Below are positions 41,398 through 49,647 of a DNA stretch of 64,000 bases, piece by piece. A program made the translations under genes and the position numbers. Below the pieces are notes generated by a model. That model searched no databases and was not told where the DNA came from. It saw nothing but the letters and a program-made list of their open reading frames with translations. Position 1 is the first letter of the stretch. Each line of letters opens with the position of its first letter. The stretch comes from PALSA-350 sp963794165 (GTDB lineage: Bacteria > Acidobacteriota > Terriglobia > Terriglobales > Acidobacteriaceae): the NCBI GenBank assembly GCA_963794165.1, contig CAWCCT010000013.1, positions 124,001 to 188,000 of the forward strand, given 5' to 3'.

Positions 41398-41476
41398 AGC
41401 CCCGGGGGCGAATCCGAGGCTTAAATGATTCAGGGGTTGGCTTACAGGCTCCCCTAAGCAATTTAGGAATGTACAA

Positions 41477-43789
41477 ATGGTAGACGAAGTACCATCCCCT
41501 GTGCAAGGTAATTTAGATGCCGGAAGCTCTTTATTTTCGGCTACCGCTGGCCCGTTGGTCCCACGACCCGGGGGTTCCCCTGTACCCCCCGAAATCTTAA
41601 TTGGGGTAGCGCTCGGCTGGAGGATGTTCCCGCTCCGCGCAGGAACTAAAACTGGCTACTACCTGACAGCATATAGGGACGGCAGAACTGGTTATAGCTG
41701 GCAGCAACAAGCTACCAATGACATCGTACAAGTCACACGATGGGCCGCTGAATATCCGGGATGCAACTGGGGTTTGGCTACCGGACAAGAATCTGGCGTA
41801 TGGGTCATTGACCCTGACTCTAAAAAGGGTCACGACTGGGTTGTCGAGAGGGGCTTGACTGATACTTACGTCGTCAAGACCGGTGGCGGTGAGCCTGAGA
41901 AGGTCCTCTATGCTATGCAATGCTACTTCAAGCACCCAGGCCTCGGATTTCGCATAAAGAACTCGATCAAAGGTAAGAAGTCCTCGCTCGCTGACGGGGT
42001 TGACGTACGTGGCGACGGCGGATATGTGCTCATAGTCCCATCTGTAACAGAACATCCTTATAGGGTCTTGAAAAATCGGGAGATAACCAAAGCTCCACAA
42101 TGGCTGCTTGATCTGGTTATTGCTAAGACCCCGGATGAGTATAAAGCTGCGACTAAGGACGGCTATAAAGGCGCTGAGAGCACCGCTGCGGCGGCCCCGC
42201 CGGCACCTCCTGTCTATCTATCTCCCCTGACCCCAGAGGACTCAAAGTACGCGCTCGATACTTTTTCGGAGGATTGCCAGGAGTTTCAGTCAATTGTTGG
42301 GAACAACCAGGGGCGTCACCAAAGGCTTTATGACCTAGCCTTTAAAGCCGGGACCCGTGTGGTGCGGGGCGCATTTACCCCAGAGTTCGCCCAGGCTGAG
42401 TTGATGAAGGCCGCTGTCAACTTCATTGCTCATCGCGACCACAGTAAGGCTGAGGCGCTGCGGCAAATTGATAGAGGCCTTCAACAAGGCTATGAGACCC
42501 CTTGGATAAATCCTTTCGGCGTTGAGGCTGCCGAAATAGCTTTCTGCCCCGGAGGCGTGTGGCAGCCGCTGGCCGCTGGCGCTGGACAGGCGTCGCCCCC
42601 AGCGATGGTGCCGGTGACGCCCACAGTTTACGCAGCTCGGACGGGGCGTCTCCTGATGCCTAAAGCATCCAGCATTAAACCAAAGCAACAAAAGTGGCTC
42701 TGGGAAGGCTGGTTACCCCAGGGTGCTTTCACTATGTTTGCCGGTATGGGAGGTATCGGTAAGAGCCAGGTTACTTTGAGTTGGGCTAAGACCGTCAGCA
42801 CTGGTGGTCAATGGCCGGATGGCTCATGGTGCAAAGAGCCCGGCGACGTTGTCATCTGGAATTCCGAAGATGCAGTAGAAGAAACCATCGTGCCTCGACT
42901 TATCGCAGCCGGAGCCAATATGGATCGGGTAAGGATTATCACTGGTGGGGAGGGAGGTCTACCCTTTATCCCCTCCAAAGATCTGGACCTTCTTAAAAAC
43001 ACAATTGAGGCGGAAGGCCTGAACGTTAAGCTGTTGATTTTGGACCCCATAGCCGTCGCAGTGGATGCGAAGAAGGGGGACAACAGTTCGATACGACACG
43101 GTTTACAGCCGTTGCTCGACTTTACCGCCAGGCTCGGCTGTAACCTGCTCGGCATCGGTCACTTCGGTAAGCCGGGGCAGGGTAAGAGCAGAAACCCCAC
43201 AGATAGAGTCCTGGATAGCGTGGCGTGGGTTAACGCGGCCCGGAACGTACTTGTGGCCGCTCAGGATCGCAAGCATGAGAACGGGGACTGTGTGGTGACC
43301 AACAGCAAGATCAATATTGCCAAGAAGTCTGCTGGATACAAGTACCGCATTGAATCGACCAGCATTCTCGGTCCGGACATGGAGCGGATAACCGGCGTGG
43401 CGCGCATCCTTTGGCTTGAGGCCGTACAAGGTACCGCAGAGGAGATCATGGCCTCAATGGAGCCGGGAGACGGCGAGGGCGGGGGCGACGGAAGGAAGAT
43501 CGGACAAGCGAAGCGAGACCTGGAGATCGCTCTCAGCAAGGAACCTCGCACCAAGGAACAGCTCATAACCGGCTTGGGGTATAGCGAGAGAACCTTGTGG
43601 CGCGCCAAGAAAGAATTGGGGATCACCACCAAGACGATCGCTGGGGTTGACTATTGGGCCCTCTCGGATTTTGTGGAATCTGCGAGCGACGTTGGATTGG
43701 CTCCACAAATGGTCAACGACGCGATGGTTTTATTGCCAGTAATTAGCGGAGCGGTTCCAGTAATTACTGATGGGTTAATGTATGAGTAA
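41477..43789 (+). CDS. Primase-polymerase/RecA-like helicase replication protein
   Basis: A 770-residue protein. Residues about 35-225 form a bifunctional primase-polymerase (AEP) domain: LGWRMFPLRAGTKTGYYLT, GCNWGLATGQESGVWVIDPDSKKG (metal-binding DxD near 109-111) and DVRGDGGYVLIVPS. A helical linker domain follows (about 255-345). Residues about 405-630 form a RepA/RecA-like AAA ATPase with Walker A GMGGIGKS near 423 and Walker B LLILDPIAV near 519. The C-terminus has a winged-helix segment (EPRTKEQLITGLGYSERTLWRAKKELG). Such proteins replicate plasmids, satellites and phages. The origin-like repeat cluster begins 12 nt after the stop. Confidence 0.92.
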   Translation: MVDEVPSPVQGNLDAGSSLFSATAGPLVPRPGGSPVPPEILIGVALGWRMFPLRAGTKTGYYLTAYRDGRTGYSWQQQATNDIVQVTRWAAEYPGCNWGLATGQESGVWVIDPDSKKGHDWVVERGLTDTYVVKTGGGEPEKVLYAMQCYFKHPGLGFRIKNSIKGKKSSLADGVDVRGDGGYVLIVPSVTEHPYRVLKNREITKAPQWLLDLVIAKTPDEYKAATKDGYKGAESTAAAAPPAPPVYLSPLTPEDSKYALDTFSEDCQEFQSIVGNNQGRHQRLYDLAFKAGTRVVRGAFTPEFAQAELMKAAVNFIAHRDHSKAEALRQIDRGLQQGYETPWINPFGVEAAEIAFCPGGVWQPLAAGAGQASPPAMVPVTPTVYAARTGRLLMPKASSIKPKQQKWLWEGWLPQGAFTMFAGMGGIGKSQVTLSWAKTVSTGGQWPDGSWCKEPGDVVIWNSEDAVEETIVPRLIAAGANMDRVRIITGGEGGLPFIPSKDLDLLKNTIEAEGLNVKLLILDPIAVAVDAKKGDNSSIRHGLQPLLDFTARLGCNLLGIGHFGKPGQGKSRNPTDRVLDSVAWVNAARNVLVAAQDRKHENGDCVVTNSKINIAKKSAGYKYRIESTSILGPDMERITGVARILWLEAVQGTAEEIMASMEPGDGEGGGDGRKIGQAKRDLEIALSKEPRTKEQLITGLGYSERTLWRAKKELGITTKTIAGVDYWALSDFVESASDVGLAPQMVNDAMVLLPVISGAVPVITDGLMYE

Positions 43790-43800
43790 CATTTTAGTGG

Positions 43801-44014
43801 TCTGCCAATCTGCCAAACGCATCTGCCAAATTTGGCGGGGATCTGCCAGCGCCAAATCGGTTGGCAGACCCATTAATGGTGCAAAAAGCACTTTCTCTTA
43901 CACACTCTGGCAGATGGCATGTTTGTGTGTATATATCACATATATATATAGTTACTATCTGCCAAATCGTTTGGCAGACCACCCCTATTTGGCAGACGTC
44001 TGCCAATCTGCCAA
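43801..44014. repeat. Iteron cluster, probable replication origin
   Basis: TCTGCCAA occurs directly at 43801, 43809, 43822, 43958, 43999 and 44007, with the variant TCTGCCAG at 43842. The inverse TTGGCAGA occurs at 43861, 43971 and 43989, with variant CTGGCAGA at 43907. Several pairs face each other as palindromes (CTGCCAAATCGTTTGGCAG at 43959-43977). Between the two halves lies an AT-rich, alternating TA tract (43924-43950), a typical unwinding region. Position directly after the primase/helicase gene supports an origin. The surrounding gap 43790-44106 has no convincing gene. Confidence 0.8.
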
Positions 44015-44106
44015 ATATGTAGAGAGCGCCCTGAAACCGATAGGTACCAGATAGTAAATATTGCAATGGAGAAATTAGCGACACAGAAGCACAGGAGACT
44101 TTAGTA

Positions 44107-44352
44107 ATGGCCAAATTAGGAAGACCAATAATCGACCCCACGGAGCGCATGGTTAAGATCTGCGCTGGGAGCCTCGTGTACGACAGCGCAGGCAAGACAT
44201 GGCGCTGCAAAGACTCTCGGGGTGAATTTACCCCCGTGAGCGATACCCAGGTGTGTTTGTTCTTTATGAGGTTTGGGGTCCTCGGGTCGGTGAACAGGTT
44301 CCAAAAGAAATTACAGAAACATCCGGCCCTCGTGGTCAAGGAGATGAGCTAA
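44107..44352 (+). CDS. Hypothetical protein of the element
   Basis: An 81-residue basic protein, MAKLGRPIIDPTERMVKICA at the start, with no recognised domain. The beginning resembles DNA-binding phage proteins that start KLGRPXXXP. It directly abuts the next gene (stop TAA at 44350-44352, next ATG at 44353), so the two form an operon. Confidence 0.6.
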   Translation: MAKLGRPIIDPTERMVKICAGSLVYDSAGKTWRCKDSRGEFTPVSDTQVCLFFMRFGVLGSVNRFQKKLQKHPALVVKEMS

Positions 44353-44844
44353 ATGCCCCAGAAATGCACGATCTGTATTCATGAAAATCAGGAGGAGATC
44401 GATGGTCTGCTTCTTAGCGGAACGCCATTGCGCAAGATTGCGGTTCGATACGACGCAAGCGCCGCCGCTCTTCAGCGCCACAAACAGCACATCTCGCAGA
44501 TCGCGGCGGTAGCTCACGACGCCCTGGTGATCGCGAAGGCGGACACTCTCATGGGTCAAGTGAAAAATCTCCTTGATCAAGCGGAGAGGATTACGGCACG
44601 AGCGGAGCAAGCGGGATCGCTCGATACGGCATTACGCGGTATCGCTCAGGTAAAAGGCGTCCTTGAGTTGCTCGGGCAAGTGAGCGGGCAGTTGGCCGGC
44701 AAAGGAACGAATATCGCCATCGGGATCAACACCGGCGGAGCCGTACAGCCACCTGACTTCGCCGCGCTGAGTGAGGACCAGTTGAGAGAGAAGCTTCACT
44801 ATATAGACCCAAAACATCATCTCCTGATCGAGGGAACACCATGA
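44353..44844 (+). CDS. Terminase-small-subunit-like HTH protein
   Basis: A 163-residue protein. The N-terminal pattern CTICIHENQEEIDGLLLSGTPLRKIAVRYDASAAALQRHKQHI combines a Cys-Cys-His motif with a helix-turn-helix and is common in phage proteins located just before the large terminase. A helical middle region and a C-terminal tail (SEDQLREKLHYIDPKHH) follow. A DNA-packaging recognition role is inferred from resemblance, not proven. A regulator is the alternative. It overlaps the truncated next gene by 4 nt (ATGA). Confidence 0.55.
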   Translation: MPQKCTICIHENQEEIDGLLLSGTPLRKIAVRYDASAAALQRHKQHISQIAAVAHDALVIAKADTLMGQVKNLLDQAERITARAEQAGSLDTALRGIAQVKGVLELLGQVSGQLAGKGTNIAIGINTGGAVQPPDFAALSEDQLREKLHYIDPKHHLLIEGTP

Positions 44845-44956
44845 GCGCCGCCAGAGAAGCAATTACATTACAGCTAAAAGCGGCCTGGTGGGCAGAACGG
44901 GCGCGAGAGACACCGGAAGCTGAACTCGAAGCCATCCTCTGGCTTTGGCATTCTAA
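44841..44956 (+). pseudogene. Element gene truncated by the IS21 insertion
   Basis: An ATG overlapping the previous stop begins MSAAREAITLQLKAAWWAER and about 38 codons of helical coding sequence (ending LWLWHSK) before the left terminal repeat of the IS at 44957. No obvious continuation of this protein is visible right of the IS, so the rest was probably deleted. By position it could have been a large terminase or another packaging or accessory gene; the remnant is too short to tell. Confidence 0.6.
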
Positions 44957-45025
44957 AGTGGCCCACTTCGGCAGTTTGTTTTGGCCCACCCTGGGCTAAG
45001 CGGACTTCTAGTCTGGATCTGAGCG

Positions 45026-46594
45026 ATGAGCTTGGATCTGGAGGCGGGGTTGGACTGGAGAGCCAAGGTGGAGTTATTTGAGCAGATCCGGCGTGAGTAT
45101 GAGTTTGGCGCAGGGACGATTATCGGGATTGCGCGCAAGCTGGGGGTGCACCGGCGGATGGTGCGGGAAGCGGTGCGGAGCGCAACGCCTGCGCGGAGGA
45201 AGAAGACAGAACGACCGCAGGTGAAGATGGCCGGTGTCTCTGAGTTCATCGATGGGATTCTGGAAGCCGACCGGAAGGCGCCCCGGAAGCAGCGTCATAC
45301 GGCGAAGCGGATCTGGGAGCGAACGCGGGAAGAGATAGCCGGATCGACGGTAGCGGAACGAACGGTGCGGCATTATGTGGAGCGGCGCAAGCAGGAACTG
45401 GGTTATGGCCGCAAGGATACCTTCGTGCCGCAGAGTTACGAGTGGGGCGTGGAAGCGCAGGTGGATTGGTATGAAGCCTTCGCCGATCTGGATGGCGAGC
45501 GGATGAAGCTGCAGGTGTTCTCGATGCGTTCGATGGCCAGCGGAGCAGCCTATCATCGGGCTTACTTAAGAGCCACGCAGCAGGCATTTCTGGAAGCCCA
45601 CGAGTTGGCCTTTCACTACTTCGGCGGCGTCTTTCACCGGCTTCGCTACGATAACTTGTCAAGCGCGGTGAAGAAGATCCTACGCGGCTATGAGCGGGAG
45701 CTGACGGCGCGCTTCATTGCCTTCCGTTCGCACTGGCAGTACGCGGCGGAGTTCTGCACGCCAGGGGAAGGTCATGAAAAGGGCGGTGTCGAAGGTGAGG
45801 TGGGTTACTTTCGACGCAATCACTGGGTGCCGGTTCCAGCAGCACTCGATCTTGCCGAGTTGAACGGGCAGCTGTTGGCGAACTGCCGCGGTGATGAGAG
45901 CCGCATTCTGGCGGGACGCAGTCAGAGCGTTGGTACGTTGCTGCTGATGGAAAAAGAGTACCTTCTTCCGCTCGCCGGCGAGGACTTTGCGTTGGCCGAG
46001 ATCAGCTTTCCTCGCATCGATCAAGCAGGCTGCGCGAAGGTGTTGGCGAACTCCTATTCTGTTCCGCTGAAACCGGGTTCGATCGTGGAAGCCCGTGCCT
46101 ACTCAAGCGTGGTCGAGTTTCGCTGTGACGGGGAGCGGATCGCGCAGCACCAACGGAGCTACGGCCGGGCACAGCAGGTGCTGGATCTGGAGCACTATCT
46201 GGAAGTGCTGGAACGCAAGCCAGGCGCACTGCGCGGCTCCAAGCCTTTGGCGCAGTGGCGAGTTCAGGGACGATGGCCAGCCAGTTACGATCGGCTGTGG
46301 GAGTCGATGCGTGTGCGACATGGCCGCCAGGGCGCAGCGCGGGCCATGGTTGCGGTCATTGGCCTGGGTCGCGAGTTTGGTCATGCGCGGCTGGAGGTTT
46401 CTATTGCCCAGGCACTGGAGCTGGGCTCGACTGATATCGCCGCGATCCGCCATCTGCTGATGAGCGATCAACTGCAGCATCCCGCGCCAGCTTCTGTGGA
46501 GATCGGTGCTCTGTCGGCCTACGAGCGCCCGCTGCCGACCATGGCTCAGTACGACCAGTTGCTCTCCGGTTGCTCGATCGAGATACAGCCATGA
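45026..46594 (+). CDS. istA: IS21-family transposase IstA
   Basis: A 522-residue DDE transposase. The N-terminal HTH region (IRREYEFGAGTIIGIARKLGVHRRMVREAVR) precedes a retroviral integrase-like core. The catalytic residues are Asp in QVDWYEAF, Asp in RYDNLSSAVKK and Glu in KGGVEGEVGYFRRN. The C-terminal beta-barrel region contains YSVPLKPGSIVEARAYSSVVEF. It needs IstB for target choice. Intact. Confidence 0.95.
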   Translation: MSLDLEAGLDWRAKVELFEQIRREYEFGAGTIIGIARKLGVHRRMVREAVRSATPARRKKTERPQVKMAGVSEFIDGILEADRKAPRKQRHTAKRIWERTREEIAGSTVAERTVRHYVERRKQELGYGRKDTFVPQSYEWGVEAQVDWYEAFADLDGERMKLQVFSMRSMASGAAYHRAYLRATQQAFLEAHELAFHYFGGVFHRLRYDNLSSAVKKILRGYERELTARFIAFRSHWQYAAEFCTPGEGHEKGGVEGEVGYFRRNHWVPVPAALDLAELNGQLLANCRGDESRILAGRSQSVGTLLLMEKEYLLPLAGEDFALAEISFPRIDQAGCAKVLANSYSVPLKPGSIVEARAYSSVVEFRCDGERIAQHQRSYGRAQQVLDLEHYLEVLERKPGALRGSKPLAQWRVQGRWPASYDRLWESMRVRHGRQGAARAMVAVIGLGREFGHARLEVSIAQALELGSTDIAAIRHLLMSDQLQHPAPASVEIGALSAYERPLPTMAQYDQLLSGCSIEIQP

Positions 46595-47373
46595 GCATGG
46601 AAACGGCCAGCATCGCACAACACTGCAAGTGGCTGCATCTGTCCTCCATCGGCACGCAGTTCGCCTCACTCGCCGAAGAGGCACACCAGCAGAACCACTC
46701 CCATCTGCGGTATCTTGACGCGCTGCTCGGCGCCGAGGTGGAGGAGCGCGAGCGTCGTTCGATCGAATTGCGTCTCAAGGACGCGCACCTGCCGCGCATC
46801 AAGACGCTGGAGGAGTTCGACTTCGCGCAGTCGCCGCATATCCCGGCCTCGCGCATCCGCGCTCTGGCCGAAGGAAGCTATCTGGCGCGTGCCGAACCCG
46901 TGCTACTGATCGGTGAACCTGGCACAGGAAAAAGCCACCTTGCTACCGGCCTTGCGATCGCGGCTTGCCGACAGCGCAGACGTGTGCGCTTCATCACGGC
47001 TGCCGCGTTGGTCAATCAACTCGTAGAAGCACAGCGGGAACAGACACTCAGCCGCATGCTGGCACGCTGGGCGCGGATCGAGCTGATCGTGCTCGATGAA
47101 CTCGGCTATGTGCCGCTGGCTGAAGTTGCCGCCGAGTTGCTATTCCAGGTCATCGCAGACCGTGCGGAAAAGGCTGCCATCATCGTCACCACCAACCTGC
47201 CCTTCTCTGAGTGGCCGCAAGTGTTTACTAACCCACGGCTCTGCAAGGCAGTGCTGGACCGGCTTACCGACCAGGCGCACATCATCGAAACCGGCTCCGA
47301 GTCCTACCGCTTCCGTAGAACACGCAGCAAGAAGCAAAAGCAGCCATCCAGCAACACGATGACGCCTGAGTAA
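46591..47373 (+). CDS. istB: IS21-family helper ATPase IstB
   Basis: A 260-residue AAA+ ATPase. Walker A is GEPGTGKSHLA, Walker B LIVLDELGYVPL, and sensor I is in IIVTTNLPFSEW. The start ATG overlaps the istA stop (ATGA). Stimulates IstA and captures the target. Intact. Confidence 0.95.
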   Translation: MSMETASIAQHCKWLHLSSIGTQFASLAEEAHQQNHSHLRYLDALLGAEVEERERRSIELRLKDAHLPRIKTLEEFDFAQSPHIPASRIRALAEGSYLARAEPVLLIGEPGTGKSHLATGLAIAACRQRRRVRFITAAALVNQLVEAQREQTLSRMLARWARIELIVLDELGYVPLAEVAAELLFQVIADRAEKAAIIVTTNLPFSEWPQVFTNPRLCKAVLDRLTDQAHIIETGSESYRFRRTRSKKQKQPSSNTMTPE

Positions 47374-47405
47374 TGAAGTCAACCGAAAGAGGCGGTGGAA
47401 ATGAC

Positions 47406-47488
47406 GGTCTATGGGAAGGATGGGAAAACGATGAAACTGTTTTCCCACCCTTCCCACAGACCTTGGAAATCGCTTAACAGCGATTTCC
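47406..47488. terminator. Two strong hairpins after istB
   Basis: GGTCTATGGGAAGGATGGGA (47406 on) pairs with an inverse ending CACAGACC at 47462 around a 9-nt loop. Next, GGAAATCGCT, TAAC, AGCGATTTCC (47465-47488) forms a perfect 10-bp stem. Placed 33 nt after the istB stop inside the IS, they may stop transcription or bind the transposase. Confidence 0.6.
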
Positions 47489-47572
47489 ACATTCCCACCG
47501 CCGCGACGACCACGGGATGAATGTTTCCCAAACCTTCAACGTCCCAGGGGTGGGCCAAAACAAACTGCCGAA

Positions 47573-47881
47573 ATGGGCCAAACCAGCTTGCCAAACACAA
47601 TCCTCTGCCGAGGACTGGCAATACCCGTGGGAACTCCCTTTCCGGATAAGCAGATTGCCATGATCATTGAACGTTTCGGCATCTACTCCACTGGGGAGGG
47701 CATCCCCCTGGGTATAGCTGCAGCCGAATTACTGGGGATGCGGCTAGGGCGCACGAGCCTGCACGCATACATTGAGTACTGCAGTTCCAAGTCTTGCCTT
47801 CCTACTCGGGGGCCGGGCACTCAGGGCTGGACAAAATTCTCTACAACGACCAACTCCGGAAGATCCCAAAATGAAAACTGA
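47573..47881 (+). CDS. Doubtful open frame right of the IS
   Basis: The frame starts with an ATG in the IS right terminal repeat and continues 102 codons into element sequence. Its middle (ERFGIYSTGEGIPLGIAAAELLGMRLGRTSLHAYIEY) has some protein character and could be a remnant of a gene cut by the IS. An internal ATG at 47659 is another possible start. It overlaps the next gene by 11 nt. No family recognised. Confidence 0.3.
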   Translation: MGQTSLPNTILCRGLAIPVGTPFPDKQIAMIIERFGIYSTGEGIPLGIAAAELLGMRLGRTSLHAYIEYCSSKSCLPTRGPGTQGWTKFSTTTNSGRSQNEN

Positions 47882-48143
47882 AATGACACTCAAGCAACAA
47901 GCAGCCGCAGAGCTACTCCGTCGAATGGACGCGGCCACAGCGTGGCGTCAGCTCCCTCGATCTGAACGCCGCGAAGCAGCCATGGAGCTAATGCTCAAAA
48001 ACCCTCTAACTGAAGCAGACAGAGATCTGTTGCGCGTCTATTTTGTGGATCATTTCGAAGAGCTTGCGTCCCAGGCAGCTCAAGAGGGCGACCACCGCAG
48101 CGCGAAGAAGGCCTCGAAAGTACTCGCTGCAATCGCCCAGTAG
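47871..48143 (+). CDS. Hypothetical protein of the element
   Basis: A 90-residue helical, charged protein beginning MKTEMTLKQQAAAELL, with AADRDLLRVYFVDHFEELASQAAQEGDHRSAKK-like helices (family unknown). It is the last small gene before the recombinase. A 247-nt gap follows, containing the hairpin CCCCGGGAGC to GCTCCTGGGG near 48154-48179. Confidence 0.55.
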   Translation: MKTEMTLKQQAAAELLRRMDAATAWRQLPRSERREAAMELMLKNPLTEADRDLLRVYFVDHFEELASQAAQEGDHRSAKKASKVLAAIAQ

Positions 48144-48390
48144 TCCGGGTCACCCCGGGAGCCGCGATCGCTCCTGGGGCATGTGGTGGCTCGGCCCTCC
48201 CCTGCCCCGCCGGCGCTATTGGCAGCAGCGCCGGGCAGTCGCCGGGAGTATTAAACCAGTAACATCTCCATTACAAGCCAGCGAACATAAAGCGAATCTA
48301 GCTCCAAGTGACTGATTCCATATGACTCAAGTACTAGTCAAAATGATGAATTGACTAGCTTCCGACCCCTCGATCACCTAAGATCACCCC

Positions 48391-49257
48391 ATGGAATACA
48401 TGACCAAGCCCGAACTGAGCAGGCTCCTTCAGACGGCTCACCAGGCAAATCCCCTGCATCACTTAGCTCTCGTCGTCTCACTGTGGCACGCGACCCGGGT
48501 TAGCGAACTCCTCGCCATCAGATCAGCGGACATCCACGATGGTCAGCTCATCATCCGCCGGCTCAAAGGATCAATCACGACCAACCAGCCGATCCGAACC
48601 GACCCTGATCCGCTATTCGATGCCTCACCCCTAATCAACTTGGCCAAGCAAGCGCCATCGGCTGACACTCGCTTATTCCCATGGTGCAGGCAGCGCTGCG
48701 ATCAGTTCATCCGCCTCTACGGTCACCGTGCCAACATCGATCCTCGCAAATGCCACATGCATTCCCTGCGACACTCTATGGCCGTTATGCTCTGGAACCA
48801 CACGGGCGGCAACATCGGCTTACTACAGCGTCATCTCGGTCACAAATCAGCCAGTTCTAGCCTGATCTATCTGTATGAGTCCGACGCCCGCAAGGCATCG
48901 GCAGCAGTGGCCGAAATTCGACTGACTCGCGTGGTCACGCTGCCCCCCAGCAGCCTCAAAGAGCATGCAAAGACAGTAGCGCCGACTCCGCAGCCCCCGC
49001 CGACGAATGATGACGCTTTGATCGAGAGCGCCATCCACGACAGCGCCGGTTTTGCTGATCTATGGTTCGGGCACATTGAGAGCTATCCGGATGCCGACGC
49101 AGCGGACGCCGCCCTGGTCCAGCAGCTCACCCTACTGACGGGCGGTGACATGGCGCGAGTCGAACGCCTGATGCACAAGAGCACCCTGGCCCGAGTGGAT
49201 TGGTACCTGGACGACGATGCGTACTTAAAGCGCATTCTCGGGGTTGTGGCAGTGTGA
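48391..49257 (+). CDS. Tyrosine recombinase fused to a C-terminal primase-type helical bundle
   Basis: A 288-residue protein. Residues 1 to about 180 are a tyrosine recombinase catalytic domain: Arg in HATRVSELLAIR, Lys in RRLKGS, HxxR in HSLRHS, His in LGHKS and the nucleophile Tyr in SLIYLYES. No N-terminal core-binding domain precedes it. A TAA in frame at 48379-48381 fixes the start at 48391. After a Pro-rich linker (about 185-210), residues about 215-288 (FADLWFGHIESYPDADAADAALVQQLTLLTGGDMARVERLMHKSTLAR) closely resemble the helical bundle domain of NrS-1-like phage primase-polymerases. GATCACC is repeated at 48372 and 48382 just before the ATG. Confidence 0.85.
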   Translation: MEYMTKPELSRLLQTAHQANPLHHLALVVSLWHATRVSELLAIRSADIHDGQLIIRRLKGSITTNQPIRTDPDPLFDASPLINLAKQAPSADTRLFPWCRQRCDQFIRLYGHRANIDPRKCHMHSLRHSMAVMLWNHTGGNIGLLQRHLGHKSASSSLIYLYESDARKASAAVAEIRLTRVVTLPPSSLKEHAKTVAPTPQPPPTNDDALIESAIHDSAGFADLWFGHIESYPDADAADAALVQQLTLLTGGDMARVERLMHKSTLARVDWYLDDDAYLKRILGVVAV

Positions 49258-49647
49258 TGTGACTGCGACTGTTACGCTATGGATCATGACTGAGGATCCA
49301 CCGATCACCCTCACAGCACTGTTTAACACTCACCTTCGCCTCCGCGATCGAGAGCATCCGGGCTGTCGGCGCGGTCAGCCTCGGACAGATGGCCGCAGGT
49401 CGCAGTAAGGAATGGTAAGCGACGCAAGTGGCGAAAGCTTTGACCTCGGTCCGCTTGTATCGGGTCAACCAAGAGCACCAGCAAAGGCTATGTGAGAGGC
49501 CAGCAAGCGTGATGGCGTCTGTGGAACTTTGGGTTGAAAAGTCAGCATCCCGGCCATCGCCGCCAGAGCAAATGAACAAGACAAAGGGGCGAGCCTCATA
49601 TTTGGACCTCTTTTTGCTAATCGTCGATCGCCTACCGCCTATGGCTG
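49258..49647. other. Gap right of the recombinase
   Basis: No convincing gene is seen on either strand in this 390-nt stretch. GATCACCC recurs at 49303. It probably includes the right end of the integrated element. Confidence 0.4.

Larger units (their letters stand above)
44957..47580 (+). mobile_element. Complete IS21-family insertion sequence
   Basis: A 2624-nt element with istA and istB overlapping by 4 nt. The terminal inverted repeats are about 37 nt long: the left, 44957-44993, begins TGGCCCACTTCGGCAGTTTG. The right, 47543-47580, is its inverse, with one substitution and one extra C. The ends are TG...CA. No target duplication is evident: the left flank ends TTCTAAAG and the right flank begins AACCAGCT. 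Confidence 0.93.
40004..49257. mobile_element. Integrated mobile element, satellite- or plasmid-like (boundaries approximate)
   Basis: From an AlpA-like regulator at the left to a tyrosine recombinase at the right, the block holds a primase/helicase, an iteron origin, a terminase-small-subunit-like gene, Cys-rich small genes and no capsid, tail or conjugation genes. The genes read almost entirely left to right with tight overlaps, unlike the flanks. Exact ends were not found. No direct repeat of att type and no tRNA target was visible between 39.9-40.3 kb and 49.2-49.7 kb. An IS21-family element has inserted within it. A PICI-like phage satellite or an integrated plasmid are the two readings. 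Confidence 0.75.

Noticed and set aside
43782..44054. A 90-codon frame over the iteron cluster
   Set aside because: Its repeated CQSAK segments are just translated iterons and the TA tract; no ribosome binding site or family.
48372..48389. GATCACC direct repeats before the recombinase as att sites
   Set aside because: Too short, and although GATCACCC recurs at 49303 no matching longer repeat was found at the left end.
49277..49579. A 100-codon minus-strand frame after the recombinase
   Set aside because: No domain, no ribosome binding site and unusual composition; likely chance.
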